DNA from: Paramecium sonneborni
Taxonomy: Eukaryota > Ciliophora > Oligohymenophorea > Peniculida > Parameciidae
DNA length: 64,000 bases
Assembly (NCBI GenBank): GCA_905182985.1
Contig: CAJJDN010000083.1
Location: 309,880 to 373,879, forward strand
Direction: 5' to 3'
The notes beneath the pieces were generated by a model that was not told the origin of the DNA, ran no database searches, and saw only the letters and a list, made by a program, of their open reading frames with translations. Below are positions 12,555 through 25,166 of this stretch, in pieces. Within the stretch, counting starts at the first letter, position 1, and each line of letters starts with the position of its first letter. The translations under genes and the position numbers were made by a program.

Positions 12555-13340
12555 ATGCATAGCCACTTGAATTATAATAAAGATGGCACTTTTCTGATAG
12601 AAATCTCAATTAAAATAATTTTGTGCTGTTGAAATTACAATAATAAATTAAAATAATGATGCTATTCTGAACAGAAATGTATAGACTAAATTTGTTAATG
12701 AGCTCTGCTTTATTTATTTTCATAAGAAAGATTTAATTCAAGTTTAAAATGAAGAAATATAAAAGTTATCTATTCTCCAATAATTAAATCGATGTGATTA
12801 TGTAGGATTATAAAAACAAGGAATGGTCTATGAGTTTGATAAATATTTGCTTTGAGAATTATCATTGAAAAAAGAAAAGATTGAAAATATAGCAAACGGT
12901 TTCGGCAAATTTCAACATTCTAATTGTGATTTATACATAATATAATAAAAATACTTGTATCATTATGTAACTATTCATTTTAAAGCTATTTGCTTCTGAA
13001 GGTTTTTTCTTTTTATGTATTTCAAAGCTAGCTTAAATATGGTTTTTACTAATAATATATTCTATGGATTTGTCGATTTTAAAATGTTTTCATATATAGC
13101 TATAGAACATAGATGAAACTATGGAAATTGGTATTGAGTTTTGATTTCTCTGATGGTAAAGCATATGAAGTATAAAAGGATAATTCATTAGTAAGCACAA
13201 TAATATTATATTCTATGGAAAGTAGATTTCAAAATAGGAATAAATAAATTATTTAATATAATGGTGCCACGTTTAGAGGTAAGAAGATGAAAGGAAAGAT
13301 TATTATTTCAAACTAGTTTTACTACTAATAATCCTGATGT
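12555..13340 (+). pseudogene. Decayed MORN-repeat gene
   Basis: On the plus strand, scattered pieces in different frames recall MORN units: YNKDGTFL (near 12575), NGFGKFQHSNCDLY (near 12895), FSDGKAYEVQ (near 13145) and YNGATFRGKKMKGKI (near 13260, within a 74-codon ORF 13113-13337). Frames are interrupted by TGA (for example near 12855) and shifts that no obvious intron explains. A relic of a MORN/PIP-kinase-like ciliate gene is the best reading. It lies upstream of and divergent from the intact MORN gene, but similarity is too weak to say it is a direct copy. Confidence 0.45.
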
Positions 13341-14218
13341 TTAAGAATGATATTATTTTAGTAGATATTGCTTCTGATAGAATTTAATAATTATAAAATG
13401 ATACAATTCTTATTTTTTTATTTATTTTTAATATTTATTTCTCACTCCTTATTATTTCTTAATTATACTCATTGATTACAATAAAATTATAGAATTATCC
13501 CTTATTTATTGTAACAGTTTAAGCTTTAAATTCCCTTCTTGTATGCACAAATTTTATTAAAAATTGATTAAAATCACCTTTAGACAAAATTCTAATTTAA
13601 TATTTTCAAATTTCCAAAGTGAATTTTATATGAATTTGGGGAGAGTTTAATCTAACAAATATTTTAATGAACCAATTTAGAGAAAATTTTTAGAAACTAT
13701 AAATTATTATACTAAAAATATGTAAAATTAAAAAATTTTAAATCACCATTTAAGTTTTTAGCATATATACAATTGCAAAGAATAAAAGATACTTTTTTTT
13801 AGACAAATTTTATATCTGCCTAATAATTTTATTGAAAAAGTAGGTGGAGATTATTTTTCAATATATGTGAAATTTGGGTTAAAATCTGATTTAATAAAAA
13901 GTCTTTAAATTAATAATTGTAAACTTAAAAAGGAATTGTAAATATAAGTAATGTTAAAAATCAATTCTATTTTATGCTCTACTAATTCTCAAATTAAAAA
14001 TTCCAACTAGATATGATAGAATTGTAGATTACATATAGTGTCTTATACTAATTTCTTAATTTTGTAAAAGAATGCTTTCATATATTATTAAATTACTGAA
14101 TCAGAATAGATGAATATTGAAAGCTACAACCCAAATACATTGAATTAATCAATTATAGTATAATTTTATTAAAATGTTTAATATTGTAGGGGAACTTTGG
14201 AAAGCTTAATAATATGCA
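13341..14218. other. Intergenic, no gene seen
   Basis: Low-complexity AT-rich DNA between the MORN relic and the next plus-strand gene. An inverted pair ATTTTACCAG / CTGGTAAAAT at about 14283-14312 falls just inside the next gene and is not a feature of this spacer. Confidence 0.5.
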
Positions 14219-15502
14219 ATGTAGGAATGCTGTTTTGAAGTTCCTTAAACATTTTACTTGTAGGGTAGCAAAATATCACATTATTTTACCAGTTCTTAAT
14301 GTTCTGGTAAAATATTAAAGAAAAGGAAAGAGAATGTTAATTTAAAAAGCATCCTAGATACTTTTAACTCTAAAGATAAGCATGTATGTTCATTCTAGAG
14401 ATTATTGAACAAGAAAGATGTTTAATTTAAATATTTAACACGAAATGAACTTGAAGCACTAATATCTGACATCACTAATTTTTCAGAACTATATTAAGAT
14501 GTTATTATTTAATAAACATTTCCTAGTGAAAACTTTATTACATATTCTAGATAAGGTCATATAACTTAGGTTTAATAAAGAATTCCGTTATCTTCAGAAC
14601 CCTTAATAACTTTGAAGGAAAGTTAATTTGCATGTGAAAAAGTCATTTTTGAAACAAGAGTAAATAAAGTAGGAATAACAGTTGAAAAATTATTAAGTTT
14701 AATTGAAGGATAAAAGGTCAATTAGATTGAAATTTATATGAAATAGGTTGGAGATAAATTGATGATTCTTTGGAATACTAGTATTTAATTTTAAAATACT
14801 AAAAGATTATTAAATTTCATTAATTCTCTAAACTATTTACATAATTAAGAATTTTTTGAATAATATTAACCAAAAAAATAAATATCAGATGATATCACTG
14901 TAGTTTAATGTTGTGGGTGTAGAAAATTAACAAAAGTTAATGATACTTTTGAAGTGCTTAAAAATAGAATATGGAAAATAAGAATGCATAGAAATCTTCA
15001 TCATTTGAATGATTAAAAATTACATTTAGATGTAACAGGAAGAATTGTTCCTAAATTTGATGATTTTTAATTTGTGAGAGTATGTGGAATATGTTATAAT
15101 AGTTTTATTGAAACAATATCGAATATAAATAAAAAAACAGATAACACAGTAAGGAAATTACCTTAAAAGTAATAAGATTTATCTATAATGTTGCCAAATG
15201 GTCCTCGTAGAAAATTATTTAAGTTTAATGATAATTAAACAAATGGATATTTGGGAAGTCGTACAAATAGTGCTCAGATAAAAGAGAAAAGAATGACACC
15301 TTAAATAATGAATTCAACATTTGATGAGAATTATGAGAGCATTTAGAATTAAAAAATGGAAATAGATGATGAATTTGATTAGTTGTTAAATGAAGTGAAA
15401 AATGATATAAGAAGTTCTTATTAGTCGAGTAAATAGACGATAAATAAAGCAAGAATATAAAGTGCTTAAAACAGTAATAAGTTTAAATTATATTACTAAT
15501 GA
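14219..15502 (+). CDS. Hypothetical protein with two CxxC pairs, 427 aa
   Basis: Intronless frame from ATG at 14219 to TGA at 15500-15502, 428 codons, with many TAA/TAG glutamines. The C-terminal half carries CCGC (nt about 14910) and, about 60 residues on, VRVCGICYNSF. Two CxxC knuckles at that spacing suggest one zinc site holding an insert that contains WKIRMHRNLHHL. The last ~110 residues are polar and disordered. No known family recognised. The start is the first ATG of the open frame, so an upstream start could exist. It converges on the cyclin gene with only 28 bp between stop codons. Confidence 0.75.
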
Positions 15503-15530
15503 TATACATATATATATATAATAAAAAGAA

Positions 15531-16597
15531 TCAAACACAAACTAATTTAAGAATTTCTAATGAATTAATATCAAGTTGTTTTTCATTCTAGAAATATAAA
15601 AATGATATAAATACCAACTAATTAATCACTCGAATATATTTTGAAACAAATTTGATAGATAATTAAATATCTGATATGGTTTTATTATGAATCTTTAGAA
15701 AATCATCAAATTAATTTTCTTATAATTCTTTTTTATAGAGTAGAAATAAAATTGAAAAAGAGAGATCCTCTAAAGAATAACTCAAGTAATTGTGATCTAA
15801 AACAATAGCATTAATAATCTAATTAATAGTTTTATTATTTTAATCTGATTAGATTTTGTAATTAGGAAAAGTATTATAAAATCTATAAAGGACTTCATAG
15901 ATAATATCTTATAAGGTTAATGGATTAGTATGCCAGTCTAAAACTTTAAGGATGAATCTTTCATATTAGATAAGTTATTATTTAGTCATATTAAGTGATG
16001 ACTAAGATAAGAGTGAGCAAATATTTGGAGTTTCAGCATTCATTTTAGTAACAATAAAGATCATAGCTAATGAAAGAAATCTCAATTATGTTTAATTAGT
16101 TATGATCTTAGTAGTTAATTTGCAAAGGAATAGATCATATAGATATATAGCCTTATGGGAGTAAGGGTTATTCAAATTATGACAATTATCTTATATTCTA
16201 TTTAATATAATGGCCCTAGTTTTAAAGTTATATTCTTTTTCATTGTATTCTAACAAGTAGAGAGGATTGATATTATAATATTCTTTCTGAATTGGTATTG
16301 CAGAAGACTTACTCTAAAAAGTGGTATGTGCTGACTCTTCATTTTATATAACTTCATCACAATATAAATCATCTTCATAAGTATGCAGAGTACTTTCAGC
16401 ATTGACTTTGACTTTCTAATAAAAATTTCTAGAATTAATACCTTAATAATTTATGGAGATTGTATTAAATAGTCAAATTGAGTGAAATCCTAAGTACTTG
16501 TTTGAGTGTTGATGCATTTTTTTGCAGTATTTGATTTTATGGAAGAAGCAAAATAGTCTAAGATTGAATAGCAATTTCTTACTTGTTGAGCTAACAT
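15531..16597 (-). CDS. Cyclin-box protein
   Basis: 346 residues from ATG at 16597 to TGA at 15531-15533, with one 26-nt intron at 16416-16441. An in-frame TGA lies five codons upstream of the ATG, supporting the start. Cyclin features: TRAIILNRIQDNC, then KAIYLYDLFLCKLT, LAMIFIVTKMNAETP, and ERFILKVLDWHTNPLT, which matches the helix 4-5 region (E..iL..L.W....P) of a cyclin N-terminal box. A second all-helical part follows. It probably activates a cyclin-dependent kinase; the subtype (mitotic, PHO80-like or other) cannot be fixed. It converges with the CxxC gene. Confidence 0.8.
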
Positions 16598-17030
16598 AAT
16601 TAACTCCTAGCATCAGTTTAAATCTTTTGTTGTCCATCTTCATTAATTATTTTATGGCTAGAAATCCTTTTAATTATTGCCTTTTTATTTAAGACTGAGC
16701 GCAATTTTAAGATTTTTGTGTTTAATTTGTATTTTGGAACCAGAAAAAAGAAAAGTAATTTTAAAAATTTTTATAATTATAGAGTTTAATTCATAAATTT
16801 CTAATCTTCTTGTTTATATAAAACAATTAGTTGCTAAAGGAAATCTTTTTTTTAATCAAACTAACATTAGAATATAAGAATATATGTTAAATTAATATTA
16901 TTTATAAGAGTAGTTGTAGAAATGATTAATTTCACTAAACAAATTTTCATCAATCCACCCTTCCTATTTTATATTAAACATATCTAATACATACAGATCA
17001 AATAATTCATTTTATATAAATAATGTAATT
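16598..17030. other. Intergenic upstream of the cyclin gene
   Basis: No open frame of interest. It should contain the cyclin promoter and, if the gap below is a false duplication, the 3' flank of GET4. Confidence 0.5.
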
Positions 17031-17657
17031 TATAATATAATATAATATAATAATCTTAAATGTAATTTAGATTATTTATCATAACTAATAATAGTCTTAA
17101 ATCTTAAAAATTAGAGGTATCTCAAAAAGCAATAAACAAATTCCATCAAAAAAAATTAAAGATTTTATCTATCATAATAGTCTTATTAATATTAAGAGAA
17201 TCTCTTTATATAGTTGAATAACAAAATTCATAAATTGAATATTCATATTTATACAAAATGTAATTTCATTAAAAGAATTAACTCAATAATCCACCAATAC
17301 CCGATTATGATTATTCCTTTTCCTTTAGTCCAAAGTACTTTACACCTACTTTATAATATAACTAATTTATAGTTAATTTTCATACATCCTAAAAAATTGG
17401 ATCTGCATCAATCACAACTTTAAACTTATTGAAAACTAAGTCATATGCTTCCCTGCTTTAAATTCTGATTGATTTTACTAATAAATGAATAAATAAAGCT
17501 TCTTAAGTAACTGTTGTAGGAATTAACTCATTCATTATCTTAACACTCTCATTATATAATCCCTGACCTAATTTACTAATAAAATTATTTTTCATATTTA
17601 CATTAATAAGTATCTGATTAAGTTATATTGTCTTTCTTATTCAGGTAATTATTAATT
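17031..17657. repeat. Gap-flanking duplicate A of 18102-18728 (627 bp)
   Basis: Collinear with 18102-18728 at a constant offset of 1071, with no difference that I found. It contains a partial second copy of the 3' exons of GET4 (stop TGA at the position matching 17266-17268), cut off by the N gap. Most likely an unmerged contig end, not a true second gene. Confidence 0.9.
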
Positions 17658-18101
17658 NNNNNNNNNNNNNNNNNNNNNNNNNNNNNNNNNNNNNNNNNNN
17701 NNNNNNNNNNNNNNNNNNNNNNNNNNNNNNNNNNNNNNNNNNNNNNNNNNNNNNNNNNNNNNNNNNNNNNNNNNNNNNNNNNNNNNNNNNNNNNNNNNNN
17801 NNNNNNNNNNNNNNNNNNNNNNNNNNNNNNNNNNNNNNNNNNNNNNNNNNNNNNNNNNNNNNNNNNNNNNNNNNNNNNNNNNNNNNNNNNNNNNNNNNNN
17901 NNNNNNNNNNNNNNNNNNNNNNNNNNNNNNNNNNNNNNNNNNNNNNNNNNNNNNNNNNNNNNNNNNNNNNNNNNNNNNNNNNNNNNNNNNNNNNNNNNNN
18001 NNNNNNNNNNNNNNNNNNNNNNNNNNNNNNNNNNNNNNNNNNNNNNNNNNNNNNNNNNNNNNNNNNNNNNNNNNNNNNNNNNNNNNNNNNNNNNNNNNNN
18101 N
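17658..18101. other. Assembly gap (444 N)
   Basis: Run of N flanked on both sides by the same 627-bp sequence. Confidence 0.99.
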
Positions 18102-18728
18102 TATAATATAATATAATATAATAATCTTAAATGTAATTTAGATTATTTATCATAACTAATAATAGTCTTAAATCTTAAAAATTAGAGGTATCTCAAAAAG
18201 CAATAAACAAATTCCATCAAAAAAAATTAAAGATTTTATCTATCATAATAGTCTTATTAATATTAAGAGAATCTCTTTATATAGTTGAATAACAAAATTC
18301 ATAAATTGAATATTCATATTTATACAAAATGTAATTTCATTAAAAGAATTAACTCAATAATCCACCAATACCCGATTATGATTATTCCTTTTCCTTTAGT
18401 CCAAAGTACTTTACACCTACTTTATAATATAACTAATTTATAGTTAATTTTCATACATCCTAAAAAATTGGATCTGCATCAATCACAACTTTAAACTTAT
18501 TGAAAACTAAGTCATATGCTTCCCTGCTTTAAATTCTGATTGATTTTACTAATAAATGAATAAATAAAGCTTCTTAAGTAACTGTTGTAGGAATTAACTC
18601 ATTCATTATCTTAACACTCTCATTATATAATCCCTGACCTAATTTACTAATAAAATTATTTTTCATATTTACATTAATAAGTATCTGATTAAGTTATATT
18701 GTCTTTCTTATTCAGGTAATTATTAATT
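18102..18728. repeat. Gap-flanking duplicate B of 17031-17657
   Basis: Second copy of the 627-bp sequence; this copy is contiguous with the full GET4 gene. Confidence 0.9.
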
Positions 18729-19257
18729 CCATTTTACCAACATCTAAATTTCTGTATTAACATCTGATAATTAGATTAAATATCTCCATGCTAAATGAAA
18801 TTTATTATGATTAAGTAAATCAACTCCAACTTATTAACAAATTTAATCTTTATAATTTGGATATTTCTTTAGCACTTTGTTAATGAATTGAACTTTTAAT
18901 TTACTAAATTATGCAATTGAATAAATTGACATAATCTCAGCTTTCAAATAAATAGATCAATCTTACCAATATTTTAAGAATCTAATTCATCTGATAATTT
19001 AATCACTTCTGTGGCTAGATTGAATCCTGAATTATCTTAATTATTTTTAACTAAGACTTTGCTTGCTTATAAATATAAAGTGATAGCTCCATCTTTATTT
19101 TACTAATTAATAAATCTTGATCCAAAAGTCAGTATTTTTTATTCATATTCATAATATTTCTATTCTTTTAACAATGATTCTTGTTTTTAAAGAATCTAAA
19201 ATATTATTTAGAAAGTACTTGTTACACTTTCTCGGAATTTGGTGTTTCGACGTTCAT
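18337..19257 (-). CDS. GET4: GET4/TRC35 homologue
   Basis: 273 residues from ATG at 19257 to TGA at 18337-18339, with four introns at 19196-19218 (23 nt), 18941-18966 (26), 18647-18672 (26) and 18433-18456 (24). The N-terminal helix-turn region YYEYEQKILTFGSRFINQQN is followed by helical repeats, and the C-terminal block has DADPIFQDLYYKVGVKYFG then GIGGLLSQFF, which matches the conserved end of GET4 (yGGLLGnLL). GET4 with GET5/UBL4A and, in animals, BAG6 hands tail-anchored membrane proteins to GET3 in the cytosol. The first exon is only 39 nt. Start lies 26 bp from the stop of the upstream HTH gene on the same strand. Confidence 0.92.
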
Positions 19258-19283
19258 AATAATTTATATTTATTTAATATAAG

Positions 19284-19913
19284 TCAATTAATTATATTAG
19301 ATTCTTCTTTGACTTGTAGTTGTGTAATATTATTAAAGTTCTAAAATTATTTAGATTACTATTTTACTTAGATCATCATCATTAATTAAAAATTCACTAA
19401 TTTTTATTAAGCCAACTCTCTTTAACAAAGTGCCAATGCAATTTATGTATTATCAAGGTTTGGCGAACTCATTACTGGAATCATTGTTTATTAAAAAGGT
19501 TATGGTGTAGGTATTTTCTCTGGACTTATTGTTTTCATTTATAAAGGTTGTTCAAGATTGTACATTGATTAAATCTTTCTTGTCTGATTAAAATCTCCTA
19601 AATCCTATTTACTTTTATTTCGATCTCTTGTCTTTTTCTTACCAATTCGACCTTCTTTTCTATATGTTTATAGAATTGCTTTTGCTGTAGAGAAATTTAT
19701 CCCAAATTCCTTTGCTGCCTCTTTTATTGTTGTTTATTTCGAGAGTATACGACGTAATAATTATATGCGAACATTTTAATCAATAATCGCATACTTTTTA
19801 TTGTCTCTATTCCTTAATTCATCTATATTATCCTCATTCCTTATCTTTAAATTAATTATTTACTCTTATTCTGGTGTAAAACTGTTCTCACTCTCTTCTT
19901 CTGAATGTATCAT
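19284..19913 (-). CDS. HTH (homeodomain-like) protein, 209 aa
   Basis: Intronless, ATG at 19913, TGA at 19284-19286, 210 codons. After an acidic N-terminus comes a helix-turn-helix core RILSKQTTIKEAAKEFGINF STAKAILQTY followed by basic RKEGRIGKKKTRDRNKSK; the AAKEFGI..STAK core resembles homeodomain-like or transposase-type HTH domains. The C-terminal half is Gln/Met/Asn-rich without motifs. It may bind DNA. A smaller gene at 40046-40452 carries the same core, so this is a family in this genome. No nuclease or integrase domain is present. Confidence 0.8.
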
Positions 19914-20207
19914 TGATTTTTATAAATGAGATAAATTTATATATCAGATTATTAAGATTCAATTTCAATCTTTAAATCAACTTATTATATAACATAGATT
20001 TATAGACTTTTAGACAAAAGCAAATCATAATAATATTTATTATCTATTTTTTTACATCATATTTTGAGTTTAAGACTTTTATATAATCAATATATTCATT
20101 TTTGTCTATCCTAAACTTTAATACGATTATCAATATCAAGACAGATTTTTTATTATTTATTTATAAGTTATTTCAACTTAAAATTAAAAAATAGTTGATA
20201 ATATTGT

Positions 20208-21847
20208 TCAATTCAATAATTATGAGGATTACATTAATTATGGAGATTGTATCTAAGAACAAACTTTTCTTAAAAATATTTATTTAGGCTTTTATTTTAT
20301 AGGTGAAGAATAGAACCTATAACAAGTCATGTCATCATCAATTTAAGTCATTAATTTAGAAAATTAGATACGAGATTTTAAAGATGATGCAAATTTTTCA
20401 ACACTAAATTATGATAGTGTATTGATTGATTTTTTAGGTAAAATTTAATCTTTAGCTAAGTATTTTAAAACAGATTTATCTTAGAAATTAATTTCATTTT
20501 TAAGCGTTGTAAATGGTTGATCATTTGTGTTCTAATCTTGATCGTATTAATAATTAACTTTAGAAAATCTTTCACTAGATATTTTATTATGATCATGATA
20601 TTATTTAATTCTCAAAATCATTTTTTTTAATTGTGGAGAAACAAAATTATTTTATCTTTATTTTTCTGTTTCATCTTAAATTTATAAAATAGGTAATTTT
20701 TGTTTAGATTCATATTTATCATTCAAATACTTGATAAGCCATTTAGATGATAAACCATATTCAATAACATCAACAAATTATTAGATAGGTATTTTAATAA
20801 TTTTTGAATCACTTTTAACAATTGCTGTTGTTCTTCTTATAAATTTACGTTTATAAATCTTAAATAAGAATATCTCATAATCTCCAATAATTTAACCTAC
20901 ACTAAATAGACCAATATTTTTAATCCGTTATTACTTTTAAAAATTAAGAAAATACTTTTATTCTTAAACTTTAGAAGCTGCATTATCTATGAATTCTTTA
21001 AGTGAAACTTATACTTCTCCTTTAATTATAAGATAAACTGAATCTGCAGTTTATAAATCTTTATACAATATAGATCCAGCTTAAATATTTAATTCTTCTT
21101 GATTGTGTAAAATAGATTACAATTATTGTTCATTTAATAAATGAAATGGATACATTTTAGCAATCACAACTTATCTTAACTATAAATTATCAGCCTTTAG
21201 TTCACTCAATAATGTTTGATATGCGTCAAAAGTTAATATAGCAAATATACAAGGTTCTTTTGTAATAACAGTAGCAGTCCTAGGAATTCTTTGTTCTATT
21301 GCTATCTCTCCAAAATAATCATACTATTTTTTATAAGCAACTATTCTGAAATTTTGATAACGATGTAAAATTAACTCATCGAAAGTCTTAGTTGCTCCTA
21401 TTATAATATTTGATATTTCATTGTACTTCTTCGTTTATTTTCTTCCTTCTTATTATCTTCCTTTTTATGACTCTCAAAATGATCATTGCTTTTAATTAAT
21501 ATAGCAGCTTCTCCTTATAATACGATATACATTTTTCTTCCAGTTTCACTTTAATTAAATACCACACTGAATGCTTTAAATCTTTCAATTGTAATGGTTG
21601 ACATCAATTTAATTAAAATGTTGGGATTGAGTTTACTTCTTATTTATTAAAAGTAATGAACATTCTATTCAAATTTTTCACATAGTAATTCTAATTATTA
21701 ATATGACCTATTCTTTGGTTCGATACTTAATATTGCAATAATAACATCAATTTCAGATAAATTCTTACGTTATTAAATATTATTCATTTGAAATATTGAA
21801 TCATCACTATCAGATTCTTCTGAACCTTAATCAGATGCAAAACTCAT
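20208..21847 (-). CDS. Protein with two cyclic-nucleotide-binding domains
   Basis: About 538 residues from ATG at 21847 to TGA at 20208-20210. A frame change at about 21449-21471 fits a 23-nt GT-AG segment (GTCATAAA...AATAAG), a weak intron candidate, so that junction is tentative. First cNMP domain: YIVLQGEAAILI then FGEIAIEQRIPRTATVI, which has the canonical phosphate-binding cassette (GE...R-T-A). Second domain: VYLIIKGEVQVSL then IGDYEIF and FIRRTTAIV, where the GE is GD. The C-terminal tail is polar. No kinase, channel or PKA dimerisation segment is visible, so it may be a soluble cAMP/cGMP sensor of the kind expanded in ciliates. 34 bp separates it from the next gene upstream. Confidence 0.87.
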
Positions 21848-21881
21848 AAGCAAAATAATTTTATATAAATAAAATCTAAAA

Positions 21882-23198
21882 TCAAAATAATTTCTATTTT
21901 TCTTAATCAGATCCCATAAAATTATTAGTTAATTCTCTTTTTGCTTTTTGACTAAGTACTTCATGTAAATTTTAAACTTAACTAACCTGAAATTCAATTA
22001 ATTTTCTTTTGAAATGATTTTCTTATAAAAATTTATCAAATCCATCATTTGTATCTATTTCCATATCTTAATTTTTATATCGACTTCTTGCTGTATCATA
22101 ATACGAATTTAATTCTCTTCCCATTTAATTAATTCTTTTTTTTAATATCTAATTTGATATTTTATGTTCATCTTCAAATAATTCACATTTATCCATAATA
22201 GTCTTTATTTTTTAACTAAAATCAGTGTTTTATATATTTATAGGAGATCTACTATCACTAAAAGTACCGATAGAAGTTGTCATTAAGCTTGGTTTTATTT
22301 CTTAATGCATTGATGTTTATGGTGATATTTATACTGTAGTAGGTTAAGAAATAAATATATTATTTGATGGTGAAAATTATTATGAAAGTGTAACTTTATG
22401 TTTAGATTCTGGAGTATTATTTTTAGTATGAAACAAATGTTTACGTGTATTATTTTTAGAAGAATGATGATGATGATGATGATGTGATTTAACTTTAAAT
22501 ATTTCAGAAAACATTTTATCTTAAATTTCTTTTTATCTCTTTATTTTACACATATTAATTTAACCTTATTTTTTAAATTCTGGTTCAAATTAATCATATC
22601 TAGTTTCTTTGTAAATATTTACAAGATTTTAATTATATTATTATTCTAATTTCATTAATTATTCTAATTCTTCTTATTTTATTCTTTTCTATATTAGTTC
22701 CTTTAATATTTATTCTTAATTATCTAATTTTAACTCTTTCTTTTCAACATCCACTCTTAATAGTTATCCTACATCAATTTCAGGATGATTTCTACATATT
22801 TCTGTTAAAAAATATTTCACTTATTCTTCATCTTCTAATTCTACATGATTTAATTCATTTAATTAGTATGATTTTTTAGCTTGCAATTTTACTAAGTTTG
22901 CTTTTAAATTTGCTAATTTGTATTCTTAATACAATGGACTTATCTAATGTTATTTTAGTAATTCATCATTTAAATAAGATGCTAATCTAACCTCAGGTTT
23001 TACCGGTGGAGATCTAAATTTGTACCTAAACTTTTTCTCTGAATCATCTTTCTAAACTGATAAAGACTTTTTCTTTATTGATGCCTTTCTTTTTATTTTC
23101 TATCCCTCAGTATTTTTGTCTTTTGGGATTTTTATCTTTAAGTTCATTATTCTTTTAACTGATAAATCGTTGCTGCCACTTTGAACTAATATATTCAT
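21882..23198 (-). CDS. Hypothetical coiled-coil protein, 438 aa, with His tract
   Basis: Intronless frame ATG 23198 to TGA 21882-21884, 439 codons. Basic N-terminus (KIKRKASIKKKSLS), then long Gln/Glu/Leu/Lys-rich helical stretches likely to form coiled coil (nt about 22560-22960), then a run of seven histidines (CAT repeat at 22464-22484), a Ser/Thr/Pro-rich region and a second helical region. No family recognised. Gene order and strand match its neighbours but nothing indicates a shared function. Confidence 0.8.
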
Positions 23199-24043
23199 AT
23201 AATACATCGTAAATCAGCTAACTTTTTATTTATAAATAGAACAAAATTTTAATCAGTGAAATCATCATAATATACAGGCTTTTATCTTATTGGAAATTAT
23301 TGCACAGTTTTCTTAACCAAAAATCCTTAGAAACTCATTTATTAATTAAATAAATAAAATTAATATCTATTATGATTAACTATTTATCTTAAAATATTTG
23401 AAAATATATTATTATCATTACCATTTATTCCTTTTCTTGATAAACTTTTAATCTTGATGATTGTATATATAAAACTTATAATATTTAGAATTTTAATACC
23501 TGTCATTTTAACTGTGATTCAAACTTATTTTAAGATTCAAATTTAAAATAATTCTAAGATTGATTTTTTACTCATTGTTATAAGAATTTTACTTAATTAA
23601 ATTATTATCTTGAAACATTTAAAACTTAATTTAAGAATATTAGCTTGTTATTTAGTCCTTATCCTAATTATGTGATTTTTGTTGTATTTATGAAAGTACA
23701 AAGTCTCTGAATGTCCAACTAATATAACAAGAAAATAAAATATTTTCAGAAATTATTACAAATTTAAATATATTTTATTAATTAAGACTATTCAAGCAAA
23801 TTATTAATAATATATAATTTTTCATAATTTGACTTTCTTTCTACCTTAATTTTATTAAGTTTATTATTCTATTTTATTACTTATTTCGTTTTAAGTTATT
23901 TTCAAAGTTGGCTCTTGATCCATATGATCTAAATAATATTTTAATATGTTTACCATTCTAATTCGTTGGATAATCTAAATTTAAAAATCGTGAAGGACTA
24001 TCAAATGTATAAATCTATAAATATTCTTCTACTTTTTTCATAT
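23199..24043. other. Intergenic, no gene seen
   Basis: About 850 bp upstream of the His-tract gene and downstream of the next minus-strand gene. A Met-start ORF at 23966-24160 is only the opposite strand of that gene's end. Confidence 0.55.
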
Positions 24044-24985
24044 TCATTTGAAATATTTTATTTTTTTTATATCAAAAATTCCATTATGTTTCTAAAGCAA
24101 ATTAGAGATAGAAGAGACAAGACAATCAAATTTCTCACTATTTTAATCTACTTTAAATAACTTTAATATCTCTATATTTTTGTTCTCAAATAATTATTAA
24201 AGATTCTAAAACTCTTACTTAAATTGATCATCATTCCAAAAATTAATAAAATCTTTTTTGTTAAAATTTGGATTAATTGCCATATATTTCTTTGATAAAA
24301 GTTATTTTTTTCTAAAAACTTCTTCCATTAATTCTTCTAAAGCACTAATTTATAAATCTATAAAAGCAAATTAATTCTATTTATTTTCCTTTTCTTTTTT
24401 CTTCTTTAATTCATGAAAGAAATATTTAATACCATTAATCTATTATTCTAAATCAATATATTAAGTGGACTTTTAAATCTATATTTAACACTTTTCTTTA
24501 ATCAAAGTTTAATTAAATTATTTAATACGGAATATATTTTTATTACTCTTTAGTTTATATTATTGATTAAGTTAATCAAGATTATTTAAATTAGGGTTTT
24601 CTTTCTTAAATTTTATGTTAGTATCTATTAAAGTTATCCATTCTTCAATTATTTGATCAGCTACATTCTCGATCCTTTCTTTGATGTACTTATTGTTAGT
24701 ACATTTATATAGAGTCGTGACTAAAATGTTAATCACTTATTTTTAAAGATTCTTCTCAAATTTTTGTTTATCTTCTACTTCTTTGATTTTAATAAAACAT
24801 CTTTTATTTAACAATTAATCTCTAATTTTTTCTATTTTTGCTCTAGACTCTATCATTAATTGTTTTGCCTATTAAATTTTTTCCTCAGCAGTTTTTCTGA
24901 TATTCAAAGGATCAGGATCAATTTAAAATGAAAATTGATCCCTCTCATTCTCAAAATTATTGTAAACATTAGGAGAATCTGCCAT
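24044..24985 (-). CDS. Hypothetical helical protein, 313 aa
   Basis: Intronless, MADSPNVYNNFENERDQFSF at 24985, TGA at 24044-24046, 314 codons. Rich in Lys, Glu, Gln and Asn with predicted helices throughout; two short segments contain Trp (IEEWITLIDT and FINFWNDDQF). No signal peptide or membrane segment. No family recognised. Confidence 0.75.
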
Positions 24986-25166
24986 TTTAATTTTTAATTT
25001 CTATTATTTACATAAAATATTAATCCATTTAAATATTATAATACTCAAAGAAAAATTAGTATTTAAATTTTATAAATTAATTACTTTTTTAATAGTTATA
25101 TATTACTATTTAGAAATAGATTTATTAAAAGTCTTAGATCCTATATCATGTTCAAATATGATTTTT

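Noticed and set aside
14283..14312. Inverted repeat TTTTACCAG/CTGGTAAAA as a terminator or element end
   Set aside because: It lies inside the open reading frame of the CxxC gene, and hairpin terminators do not apply to ciliate nuclear genes.
17031..18728. Tandem duplication of the GET4 3' half as a real gene duplication
   Set aside because: The copies show no differences that I found and abut an N gap; assembly artefact is far more likely.
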